64,000 nucleotides of DNA from BCD1 sp965230565 (GTDB lineage: Bacteria > Bacteroidota > Bacteroidia > Chitinophagales > Saprospiraceae). How positions within the stretch are numbered: position 1 is the first letter of the stretch; every line of letters begins with the position of its first letter. The translations under genes and the position numbers were made by a program. Location of the stretch: contig CBDDLH010000016.1 of the NCBI GenBank assembly GCA_965230565.1, forward strand, positions 496,001 to 560,000, given 5' to 3'. The notes under the pieces were generated by a model. The model ran no database searches. It was not told the DNA's origin and was given only the letters and a program-made list of their open reading frames with translations. Below are positions 15,700-24,549 of the stretch, one piece after another.

Positions 15700-18600
15700 A
15701 TGCTCCGATCGATTTGGTTTTGTCTATTGTTCTTGTTTTTTACCTCTACCCTTTCCTCACAGATGTGGAATGGTCTGGATACTTTGTACGGCAATGAATG
15801 GATCAATTACGATCAGGATTATTTCAAAATAACGTTGGCTAAAGATGGCTTTTACAGAGTAGACCGATCCACGCTTAATGAAATGGGAATACCGGTAAAT
15901 ACTCTTGAACATCAGCACTTTCAACTTTTCCACCTTGGAAAAGAAATTCCATTATTTATTTCCGCCAATGGAAATATCCTCGCCGAAGGGGATTATTTTG
16001 AATTTTTTGGTGAACAATCCAGATCAGAAATCGACCGATTTCTTTTTCTGAACCCCGACGAGGAAATGCTCAATCCTTATTACAGCCTTTTTTCAGACAC
16101 TTCAGCCTATTTTCTAACCTGGAATACTTCAGCAACCGGATTGAGATATCAAACAGTTGAGCCGGATCTTAACAATTTACCTCCCAAGGAGCCCTGGTAC
16201 TGGCATCAGGAAAAATTGATCCTAAAAGAAAGACAGGTCCAACAAACCTATTCTGAAGGAATTGCTGAATCAACTTATGAAAAAGGGGAAGGTTTTGCTT
16301 CCAACTTCAATACCTTCATGCAGCATTCTCTTCCGGTCAGTGCTCCATACGCTTCAACACAAGATAGTGCTCAATTCTCCATACGAATGGTTTCAAGTAA
16401 TGGATTTACGCATAACCTGGAAATAAACATCAATAACCAAAATCTGCTTTCTGAAGATTTTTCGGGATATCAATTAAAGGAGTACATACTTAAAAAACCT
16501 ACGGATGATCTCAATGATTCTGAGATAATTGAAATCAGTGGAGGAACCTCTAACAATGACCGCTATGCTCTTGCAAGCATTGTCCTGGATTACCCCAGAA
16601 ATTTTGACTTTCAGAATTCAGACTTTTTTGCTTTCAGGCTTGAAGGCAATGGGAATCCACAATATCTTGAGATCGAAAACTTTCAGTCTTCCCAGGAGGT
16701 CATCCTGTATGATCCGCTGGCACAGGCAAGGTATAAAGTTGTCAATGATGGCGGCACACTAAAAGTAAAAATTCCCGGATTTTCAGGAGTAAGGCATTTC
16801 TATTTGCAAAATACAAATTCCGGCTGGGAGCAACCTGATGTCTCACCGGTCAGTTTCATAAACTACGAAGAAATCAATGCCAATTATATCATCATCAGCA
16901 ATCAAAAGTTATATGATGATGGTGAAGGCAACAATCTGGTACAGGAATATGCTGACTACCGCAGTTCAGTTGAGGGAGGAAATCATTCTGTCGTTGCTGT
17001 TGAAATAAGTGATCTCTACAACCAATTTGCCTACGGCATTCCTAACCACCCTATCTCCATCAGGAACTTTGGCTATTTCACTAAAAAGTACTGGACGAAC
17101 CCTCAGTTTATGCTGATCATTGGTAAAGCCAGGCAGTATGATGCCATCAGAACTTCCGGGCAATTAGCTTCTCCTGATAATGCAACCTATTATGTGCCTA
17201 CTTTTGGAAAACCCGGTTCAGACAATCTTTTATTGGGAAGTACCACTTCACAGGCTCCTATCATGGCCATCGGAAGAATCCCGGCTACCTCTCCTCAAGA
17301 CATCAAATATTACTTTGACAAAATAAAATCACATGAGGCAGGGCTGGTCTCGCAGGATGATCAGGACCGTAGCTGGCGTAAGGAAATCATCCATCTCGGA
17401 GGAGGAGGAAGCCCATCCGAGCAATTAACCTTACGCAATCACCTGGAAGAAATGGCCTCTATAATTGAGCAGAATGAATTTGGAGGTAATGTATATTCTT
17501 TTTATAAAACCAGCTCTGAGCCTGTTCAACAATCCCAATCTGAAGAACTAACCAGCAGGATAAATGGAGGTGCTTCGATTGTAACCTTTTTTGGTCATTC
17601 CGGAACCGGAGGATTTGATTTCAGTATTGATGATCCGACCACCTATGAGAATACCGGAAAATACCCGCTGATGTTCTCACTTGGTTGCCTATCTGGACAG
17701 ATCCATCTGGATTTTCAGAGTGTTGGTGAAAAATTCATTTTTCAGGAAGATAAAGCGGCTTTGGGTTTTGTTGCCACAACCGGGTATGGATACATCTTCG
17801 CTTTGAGTAATGCGGCCAAAAAGATTTACAACCTCATGGGCGATGATTATTATGGCAGAGGGATTGGAGAAGTTATCCAGGAAACACTACATCATTTTGA
17901 CGCCACGCCAGGTATTCCTACCAGGACATTGGTTCAACAAATGACCCTTAACGGTGACCCTGCATTTGTAGTTGCTCCGGGAATTGGCCCCGACTATAAA
18001 TTTAACATCGCGGATGTCAGATTTGCACCTGAAATAATTGATGCCCAAAGAGATAGTTTTGATCTTTCTTTTTCCGTTCAAAATATCGGTCGAGCCGTAT
18101 CAGATAGCTTGTGGATTGAAATTATTCGACAATTCCCGGATCAATCTGAAGTATTACTCAAAAAGGTTAAGATCGAGGCGCCTTCGTACAACACTCAACT
18201 ATCTTTCACCTTCCCGGTTTTAGGAACTTCCGCCATCGGAACTAATAAATTCTTCATACAACTCGATACAGACAATGAAATAGAAGAGTTGCCATTTCCC
18301 TATGCAGAAGAGAATAATGAGTTGACTAATTCTCTTGGAGAACCGGGAGTGGAGATTTATATTTTCGCTAACCAGGTTTCTACCGTATTTCCCCGAAATT
18401 TTGGAATCGTCGGAGATTCACCTGTTACTTTAAAAGGAATTACTGCGGATCCTTTTGCAGATAATACGACCTATTTGTTCCAAATTGATACAACGGCTCT
18501 TTTCGACAGTCCGATATTGCTGGAACAGAACGTTTCCGAAAAAGGGGGAATTATTTCCTGGACACCTGAAATGACCTGGCTGGATTCCACTGTTTACTAT

Positions 18601-20712
18601 TGGCGGGTCGGGGCTGATACTTCTGAAGGTTTCGGAATTATTTGGGATGAAAGCTCCTTTTTGTACCTGGAGGATCAGGGACCGGGGTGGAATCAATCTC
18701 ACTATTTCCAATATCTGAATAATTATTATGATAATATGGAAATCAGGGAGGAAAACAGACGGTTTGAATACCTGGAGGACGTAAAGTTTGTCCGGATCGA
18801 AAACGGTGTCTTCCCTTCTGTTTGGCCAAGCATTAACTTCAACAACACCCCGTATGGGTACATCGCATGGAATGAATCCACTAATGGAGGCTTATACATA
18901 TCCGTAATAGATTCTACAACAGCAGATCCCTGGTTAAATAACCCTCCAGGTCTGTACGGAAGCCGATTGGATAACTCCTGGGCCTACGGTTGGGGGGTAT
19001 TCCCCTTCTCTACCCAAACGGAAGCCCAAAGGGAAAAGGTGATTAACTTCCTGCGGGACACAGTTCCTTCAGGTAATTACGTGGCCATTTACAGTATCCA
19101 ACATGACAATATTGATTATGAACCCGAAGAATGGGCTTTGGATTCCCTGAACCTCGGAACCAACCTTTTCCAGGTTCTGGAAGAACAAGGAGCAACACAG
19201 ATCAGAGCTACAGAATCATCCGGACCGATACCTTACGTTTTCGTATATAAAAAAGATGATGATTCCTTTCCCGCAATAGAATCCATTGGAAACCTGACAG
19301 ACCCTATGGAAGTAGTATTTGATATTCCAGGGATTTGGGACAGTGGCGGGATGCGATCACAAATTATCGGGCCTGCTTCTTCCTGGGAATCTCTTTCCTG
19401 GAATCAAAGCGAAGTGGAAACCCTCGACGAGACCAAACTGGAAATCCATGGAGTAAGAGATGATGCTTCCCGGGAATTGTTGGTCGATGGGGTAAATGAA
19501 CCTGATACTGATCTGGATTGGATTACGAGTTCGGAATTTCCATTTTTGGAGTTGAGATATTCAACCATCGACACACTGCACAGAAGTACGCCACAGCTGG
19601 ATCACTGGAGAATAATCTACACAGGACTGCCGGATGCGGTGATCAGTTCCAATAAACATTTTTCATTCCATCAGGATACGCTACAACAAGGCGAACCATT
19701 AAACCTGGAATTCACTGTTGAAAATGTGACTCCCTACCCGATGGATAGCCTGCTTGTTTCTTTTTTGATCAAGAACACCAATAATGACATCATCCTTAAG
19801 GAAAAGCGATTTGCTCCATTACCTGAAAATGGAGAAATAACGGCCACTTTTGGTCTAGACACCAAAAATCTGAAAGGAAAACAGAGCATGATCATTCAGT
19901 TAAATCCCAATGAAGATCAACCGGAAGAAAACCTGGTGAATAATACGGGACTCATAGATTTCTATGTTGAAAAGGACCAACGGAATCCGTTACTGGATGT
20001 CACTTTTGACAATGAAAGAATATTGGACGGAGATCTTGTTTCTGCCAAACCACACATCGTTATATCTCTGCTGGATGAGAATGAATTCCTGCCATTGAAT
20101 GATACCACCCAATTGAGAATCCTGATCAAGCATCCGGGTGATATTGACGTCAGTCCGGTATATTTCAATACCCAGGCTATGCAATTCTTTCCAGCTCAGG
20201 AAGGTCAGTTGAACGAACAAAATAAAGCGATCGTGGAATTTGATCCGGAATTTACGGAAAATGGGATTTATGAACTGATCGTACAGGGAGAGGATGCTAC
20301 CGGCAACCAATCGGGATCGATCGATTATAAGGTTTCCTTCGAGGTAATCACGGAAACCAGTATTTCCAATATTCTGAATTATCCGAATCCTTTTACCCAT
20401 TCAACAAGGTTTGTTTATACATTAACGGGAGATGAACCACCACCTTATTTTTCCATTCAGATCATGACCGTTTCCGGAAGAATTGTAAGAACCTTAACCC
20501 AGGACGATCTCGGCTCTTTGAAACCGGGCACCCATCAAACCGAATATGCCTGGGACGGTACTGACGAATTTGGTGATAAACTTGCCAACGGAGTCTACAT
20601 TTACAAAGTAACGGTTAAAGATGAAAATGGTCAGGCTATTGATCATTTTGATAATGAAAGTGCAGATCGGTTTTTCGAAAAAGGTTATGGAAAAATGGTC
20701 ATCTTGAGATAA
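15700..20712 (+). CDS. porU2: Gingipain-family (C25) peptidase, putative type IX secretion sortase PorU2
   Basis: This protein has 1670 residues from the ATG at 15700, where a signal peptide begins (MLRSIWFCLLFLFF, ending near SSQ); the frame is open 38 codons earlier, but that extension is not signal-like. The C25 peptidase domain (about 440-740) has the catalytic dyad His633 in TFFGHSGTGG and Cys663 in FSLGCLSGQ. Long beta-rich/CARDB-like regions follow, ending in a FlgD-like domain (from SNILNYPNPF to the terminus). PorU-type sortases remove the C-terminal signal of T9SS cargo at the cell surface and attach it to anionic lipopolysaccharide. The size exceeds classical PorU (about 1160) and fits the larger PorU2 group. 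Family is firm, the sortase role inferred. Confidence 0.85.
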   Translation: MLRSIWFCLLFLFFTSTLSSQMWNGLDTLYGNEWINYDQDYFKITLAKDGFYRVDRSTLNEMGIPVNTLEHQHFQLFHLGKEIPLFISANGNILAEGDYFEFFGEQSRSEIDRFLFLNPDEEMLNPYYSLFSDTSAYFLTWNTSATGLRYQTVEPDLNNLPPKEPWYWHQEKLILKERQVQQTYSEGIAESTYEKGEGFASNFNTFMQHSLPVSAPYASTQDSAQFSIRMVSSNGFTHNLEININNQNLLSEDFSGYQLKEYILKKPTDDLNDSEIIEISGGTSNNDRYALASIVLDYPRNFDFQNSDFFAFRLEGNGNPQYLEIENFQSSQEVILYDPLAQARYKVVNDGGTLKVKIPGFSGVRHFYLQNTNSGWEQPDVSPVSFINYEEINANYIIISNQKLYDDGEGNNLVQEYADYRSSVEGGNHSVVAVEISDLYNQFAYGIPNHPISIRNFGYFTKKYWTNPQFMLIIGKARQYDAIRTSGQLASPDNATYYVPTFGKPGSDNLLLGSTTSQAPIMAIGRIPATSPQDIKYYFDKIKSHEAGLVSQDDQDRSWRKEIIHLGGGGSPSEQLTLRNHLEEMASIIEQNEFGGNVYSFYKTSSEPVQQSQSEELTSRINGGASIVTFFGHSGTGGFDFSIDDPTTYENTGKYPLMFSLGCLSGQIHLDFQSVGEKFIFQEDKAALGFVATTGYGYIFALSNAAKKIYNLMGDDYYGRGIGEVIQETLHHFDATPGIPTRTLVQQMTLNGDPAFVVAPGIGPDYKFNIADVRFAPEIIDAQRDSFDLSFSVQNIGRAVSDSLWIEIIRQFPDQSEVLLKKVKIEAPSYNTQLSFTFPVLGTSAIGTNKFFIQLDTDNEIEELPFPYAEENNELTNSLGEPGVEIYIFANQVSTVFPRNFGIVGDSPVTLKGITADPFADNTTYLFQIDTTALFDSPILLEQNVSEKGGIISWTPEMTWLDSTVYYWRVGADTSEGFGIIWDESSFLYLEDQGPGWNQSHYFQYLNNYYDNMEIREENRRFEYLEDVKFVRIENGVFPSVWPSINFNNTPYGYIAWNESTNGGLYISVIDSTTADPWLNNPPGLYGSRLDNSWAYGWGVFPFSTQTEAQREKVINFLRDTVPSGNYVAIYSIQHDNIDYEPEEWALDSLNLGTNLFQVLEEQGATQIRATESSGPIPYVFVYKKDDDSFPAIESIGNLTDPMEVVFDIPGIWDSGGMRSQIIGPASSWESLSWNQSEVETLDETKLEIHGVRDDASRELLVDGVNEPDTDLDWITSSEFPFLELRYSTIDTLHRSTPQLDHWRIIYTGLPDAVISSNKHFSFHQDTLQQGEPLNLEFTVENVTPYPMDSLLVSFLIKNTNNDIILKEKRFAPLPENGEITATFGLDTKNLKGKQSMIIQLNPNEDQPEENLVNNTGLIDFYVEKDQRNPLLDVTFDNERILDGDLVSAKPHIVISLLDENEFLPLNDTTQLRILIKHPGDIDVSPVYFNTQAMQFFPAQEGQLNEQNKAIVEFDPEFTENGIYELIVQGEDATGNQSGSIDYKVSFEVITETSISNILNYPNPFTHSTRFVYTLTGDEPPPYFSIQIMTVSGRIVRTLTQDDLGSLKPGTHQTEYAWDGTDEFGDKLANGVYIYKVTVKDENGQAIDHFDNESADRFFEKGYGKMVILR

Positions 20713-20780
20713 GAACTTTTGAAATTATCATTTTTGAAAATCTCACATTTTTCTTGGTTTTTGAATTTCCTAAAGACAAG

Positions 20781-22514
20781 ATGATCGGAAAACCGGGTGA
20801 GAAATCTTCCAAACCTTTTCGACTAACTTATAAACTTTACAACTTGAAATTCAAAAAAAAATGGCTCCCTATCCTGCTTCTGCTGCTGGCAGACCTTTGC
20901 CTGCTGTTGTTCATTTATGACGACTATGGAATCGGATGGGATGAAAATTCGAGCAGGGATATCGGAGTGCACAATGCCCTGGTAGCTAATCAGCAACTTG
21001 GATATATTTTTTTTGAAAAAACTCAGTTGGAAAACCGAATAAAAGAAAACCTCCCGGATGAAAAACAACAAGACTATTTAAACTCAGAATACATTTCTCA
21101 ATATCAATATCGCATGTATGGCCCTGTATTTGAACTGGGGCTGGTCAGCCTGGAAACTCTAATGGGTATTGAAGACGACCGCACTTTATACCTCATGCGA
21201 CATATTGTTACTCACCTGTTTTTCCTGTTCGGGTTGCTCATTTTCTATCTGTTACTCTTTTATCATTTTGAGGATTGGAAGATCAGTCTGCTTGGAACAA
21301 TGATGCTATTATTGGTTCCCAGATTATTCGCGCATTCATTTTTCAACCCAAAAGATATTCCATTTTTGGTCAGCGCCATTATTGCAGCCTATACCATGGT
21401 TTTATTGCTGGATAAACCAAAATTTACAAGAGCGATTTTTCATAGCCTGGCATGCGCAATAGCCATCGATATCCGGATTATTGGAGTGCTTTTCCCTTTG
21501 CTGACCATTCTTTTATTATTCACCGAAAGTTTCATTCAACAAAGTAGAGATAAGCGTGATTTGTCCATTATATTAAAAACCGGTTTGACCTTCATTTTTG
21601 GAACAGTCCTATTAACCATTCTTTTTTGGCCATACACATGGGAGAACCCGATTGAGCATTTTTTATGGTCACTAAAAAGTATGAGTGATTACCCATGGCA
21701 AGGTTCATTGGTTTTTCTGGGTAACCTTTACACTCCGGTAGAATATCTCCCTTCCATATTTTGGCCGGTTTGGTTCGTAATAATGACTCCTGTTTTATTT
21801 CTTTTTGGTTTCCTTTTAGCCCTAACCAGGGTTCCCTATTTCACTAAAAAATATTTTTCGTCGACACGAAAGAATAGCAGGTTATTTTTAGTCGCTTTGT
21901 TTTTTTTCATTGTTCCTTCAGGTTTGCCAATATTTCTTGGCTCTGTTCTTTATGACGACGGGAGGCACCTGTATTTCGTATATCCCTTTTTTATTATCTG
22001 TGTTTTGTATGGCTTTTTTTGGCTGCAAAAGAAACTGGAACATTGGCTTCAATTCAAAAACAACCATTTCCTTTGGTCACTTTTAATATTGCTGATACCG
22101 CTTTTCTTAAAAATGATCAACCTCCATCCTTTTCAGCATATCTACTTCAACATTTTGGCCGGAAATCATCTTGAAGAAAAGTTCGAAATCGACTATTGGG
22201 GTGTTGCTTATATCAAAGGCCTGGAATATATTCTGGAAGAAAATAATGAAGAGCAGCTTGTCAGTATAATGATGGATGACTCCTTGCTATCTCCCGTTGT
22301 ATTCAATTCTTTTCTGCTTACTTCAGAAGAATTAGAACAAATAACCTGGACATACGAAATTGAAAATGCGGATTATTTTTTAACTACCTACAGGTGCGTT
22401 CCCGACCGGAAAAAGTATTTAAATGAATACGGCATAGACCCCCAATCGGAAGTAAAAACGATCTACGCCGGGGGCTTAAAGATCCTGAGTGTTTTTAAGC
22501 TTCAAAAGGAATAA
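20781..22514 (+). CDS. GT-C membrane glycosyltransferase, family 39-like
   Basis: This 577-residue protein has about ten to twelve membrane helices. After the first helix (about 28-47) comes the acidic periplasmic loop DDYGIGWDENSSRD, matching the catalytic Asp/Glu loop of GT39/ArnT/mannosyltransferase-type GT-C enzymes that use polyprenyl-phosphate sugars. A second signature, FFNPKDIPF with an upstream LVPRLFAHS, is also typical. The open frame starts at a TTG (20754), but the ATG at 20781 is preferred. It lies 68 bases after porU2 and overlaps the convergent toroid gene by 13 bases at its end. Sugar and acceptor unknown; T9SS-linked protein glycosylation is possible. Confidence 0.78.
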   Translation: MIGKPGEKSSKPFRLTYKLYNLKFKKKWLPILLLLLADLCLLLFIYDDYGIGWDENSSRDIGVHNALVANQQLGYIFFEKTQLENRIKENLPDEKQQDYLNSEYISQYQYRMYGPVFELGLVSLETLMGIEDDRTLYLMRHIVTHLFFLFGLLIFYLLLFYHFEDWKISLLGTMMLLLVPRLFAHSFFNPKDIPFLVSAIIAAYTMVLLLDKPKFTRAIFHSLACAIAIDIRIIGVLFPLLTILLLFTESFIQQSRDKRDLSIILKTGLTFIFGTVLLTILFWPYTWENPIEHFLWSLKSMSDYPWQGSLVFLGNLYTPVEYLPSIFWPVWFVIMTPVLFLFGFLLALTRVPYFTKKYFSSTRKNSRLFLVALFFFIVPSGLPIFLGSVLYDDGRHLYFVYPFFIICVLYGFFWLQKKLEHWLQFKNNHFLWSLLILLIPLFLKMINLHPFQHIYFNILAGNHLEEKFEIDYWGVAYIKGLEYILEENNEEQLVSIMMDDSLLSPVVFNSFLLTSEELEQITWTYEIENADYFLTTYRCVPDRKKYLNEYGIDPQSEVKTIYAGGLKILSVFKLQKE

Positions 22515-23548
22515 GCTGCATCAAGGTAGAATTTTACCGACCAGTTCAACCATTTGAATCGCTGGTATTTTCCCCAGACCGGGGCTGATCCAGGGAATCC
22601 ACCTTTTATGCCTTTTAACGGGAATTTTGACTGGGTTTTTTGAGCCTTTAGGAACAAAATTTCAGCCCATTGCCTGAATATTTCATTTTTCGAAAGTTCG
22701 TATAATCGATTAAAAAGAATGACCATTTGAAAATGGCCCGGCACACAAATAAAGGAATAGTCGCCTTGCCAATCCGTTTGGTAACTTCCAGCCAGTTTTC
22801 CTTTTTCTTGCATCACCTCCAATAATTTCAGTGAAATAGCTTCAACAAGGGTCAATAACCTTTTTTCCTTCAATAATTGGCCACTTTCCAAAAAACCCCG
22901 GAGGGTATAGGCAATGGTATGTGTTAAGGCAGGCTCTCCGGATTTAAATCCCCAATGCATGAAACTTATATGCTCTGAAATTTGACTGGAATAATACTCC
23001 AATGATTTGATCATTTTGTTTTCCAACCCTGGTTTTTGAAGTACTTCATTGGCCAATAAAACGGCCCAAATAACCCTGGAATAATAGGCAGGAGAATATC
23101 CCTCTACAAAAGCATCCTTTTGCCAGCTACCATCTGTTTCCAGAATATTCATTAACTTTTTGACGGATTTATCGAGTGCTTCATAATAATGATCGCATTT
23201 CCATTCCTGATAAGCTGTTCTCAATCCCAAAATGATTTGTCCGGTGTCAAAAACATTGGGATTCAAGGTTCCTCCAGGACCTCCGGGAAAATGACCGTCA
23301 GGTTTTTGAATTTTACAAAGCCAGTCTGCACAATTCATTGCCCTTTCGACCAAACGCTTATCTTTTGTCTCATGCGCAACGTTTATCATAGTTGGAATCA
23401 GATAGCCCGTCGTTTCAGGGTAAGCGGGAGCCCACCCCTTAAGCGGACTGTAAAAAGCAGCAGAACCGTTGCCCTTGTGAACATCGATACTTCTCTTTAG
23501 CCATTGAACAGCCAGGTTTAATCGTTTCTTATTTACAACATCTGCCAT
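22502..23548 (-). CDS. Alpha/alpha-toroid protein of unknown function, polysaccharide-associated
   Basis: The 348-residue product has no signal peptide or membrane helix. It shows repeated helical hairpins with motifs such as PETTGYLIPTMINVA, CKIQKPDGHFPGG, DTGQIILGL and LTHTIAYTLRGFLESGQ, which resemble six-hairpin/terpenoid-cyclase-like toroids. I do not recognise catalytic residues. The frame opens at TTG 23554 inside the FemAB-like gene, but the ATG at 23548, two bases after that gene's stop, is preferred. The tight pairing with the FemAB-like transferase and position among glycan genes suggest a role in modifying an exported glycan. Alternatives: glycan-processing enzyme or an inactive binding scaffold. 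Confidence 0.7.
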   Translation of the reverse strand: MADVVNKKRLNLAVQWLKRSIDVHKGNGSAAFYSPLKGWAPAYPETTGYLIPTMINVAHETKDKRLVERAMNCADWLCKIQKPDGHFPGGPGGTLNPNVFDTGQIILGLRTAYQEWKCDHYYEALDKSVKKLMNILETDGSWQKDAFVEGYSPAYYSRVIWAVLLANEVLQKPGLENKMIKSLEYYSSQISEHISFMHWGFKSGEPALTHTIAYTLRGFLESGQLLKEKRLLTLVEAISLKLLEVMQEKGKLAGSYQTDWQGDYSFICVPGHFQMVILFNRLYELSKNEIFRQWAEILFLKAQKTQSKFPLKGIKGGFPGSAPVWGKYQRFKWLNWSVKFYLDAAYSF

Positions 23549-23550
23549 GA

Positions 23551-24513
23551 TCAATATGCTTTCCCCAACAACAAACTAAACATAGCCAACAATCGATTCC
23601 TCGTTTTAGACACCCCAAAATATGGAACCCGATCTCCACCGAGGGAGCGAATTGAAGCTTCCACCCCAGAAATAATACTCCCGCAAAAATCTACCCCTAG
23701 ACCCTGCTCTTCCGCAAGCTGAATAACATTCCAGTACAGCAGGTACAACGCACCACTCGATTTCAAAACAGGATCGATTCCGGTAAATAAAATATATATC
23801 ATCGACTTATCCTGAACCAGGTAAAGTCCTGCATGTGTATCCTCGGAATCCATATCACAAGCAAGTAAAATTTTCCTTTTAGATCTGTCTTTGATCTGTT
23901 TGTCAATGCTAAGGAACTGCTTTTCAGTAGTCACCGGACTCAAGCCTTTCCTTTCAAAAGATTTGGCATGGACCTTATAAAAGCGCTCAGGGTCGTCAAT
24001 GCTTTCAACGGATACTCTTTTTATCGCCTTCCTTATTTCTGTTCGAACGGTATATTTAAATTCATCAAAAGCTTTTTCAGCCTTTATTGGAGCGGACAAC
24101 CTGTAGGTATAATAAGTTGTCTGATTGTATGCCTTCCATTGGAACGGCAGCCCGTTTTGCACTTCTGGGAAATAGGTCTGGTAGAAAAGATGTGTATCAG
24201 GAAGTTGCTCTACCAGATCGCTTAGGATATTCGTTTCGATATTATAAATGCTCACTTTTTTGAGATGCTTCTCTTCAGGCATCACAATCCATGGACCAAT
24301 ATAATCCGTAAAGGGAGGCATAGTAACTCGGGTTAAACCCATTTTTTTAAATATAGAATAAGGCAAGACTCCGACAATCTCCTCTTGTTTATTAAAAGCC
24401 AGGCAAACATCCCAATGGTCTGCACCACAAACGGCATCTAACCACCATGGTTGCATCTGTAAAGGCAATTCCTGCTTTTCGCAAAACGAAATGTATTGTT
24501 CTTTTTTAGTCAC
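23551..24513 (-). CDS. FemAB/BioF2-like GNAT acyltransferase
   Basis: This 320-residue soluble protein has the double-GNAT features of FemAB-like enzymes: an N-terminal block with PWWLDAVCGADHWDV, a central FKYTVRTEIRKAIKR region, and a C-terminal GNAT core (YLVQDKSMIYILFTG, then ALYLLYWNVIQLAEEQGLGVDFCGS). FemAB proteins transfer aminoacyl groups to peptidoglycan; relatives in exopolysaccharide clusters are thought to acylate or aminoacylate the glycan. The only start in range is GTG at 24513. It is divergent from the membrane protein at 24550 and is followed by the toroid gene two bases on. Substrate not deducible. Confidence 0.82.
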   Translation of the reverse strand: MTKKEQYISFCEKQELPLQMQPWWLDAVCGADHWDVCLAFNKQEEIVGVLPYSIFKKMGLTRVTMPPFTDYIGPWIVMPEEKHLKKVSIYNIETNILSDLVEQLPDTHLFYQTYFPEVQNGLPFQWKAYNQTTYYTYRLSAPIKAEKAFDEFKYTVRTEIRKAIKRVSVESIDDPERFYKVHAKSFERKGLSPVTTEKQFLSIDKQIKDRSKRKILLACDMDSEDTHAGLYLVQDKSMIYILFTGIDPVLKSSGALYLLYWNVIQLAEEQGLGVDFCGSIISGVEASIRSLGGDRVPYFGVSKTRNRLLAMFSLLLGKAY

Positions 24514-24527
24514 AAAACGTATATTTG
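24496..24527 (+). promoter_or_regulatory. Bacteroidota promoter (TTG-N21-TATATTTG)
   Basis: TTG at 24496-24498 and TATATTTG at 24520-24527 are 21 bases apart, an exact fit to the Bacteroidota consensus, and the gene at 24550 starts 22 bases downstream. The element overlaps the 5' end of the divergent FemAB-like gene, so the two may interfere. It is the best complete promoter seen in the window. Confidence 0.6.
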
Positions 24528-24549
24528 ACCCGATAAAGGAATCTCAATA

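Noticed and set aside
20754..20780. TTG start for the GT39-like gene
   Set aside because: A normal ATG follows nine codons later, directly before the basic N-terminus and first helix.
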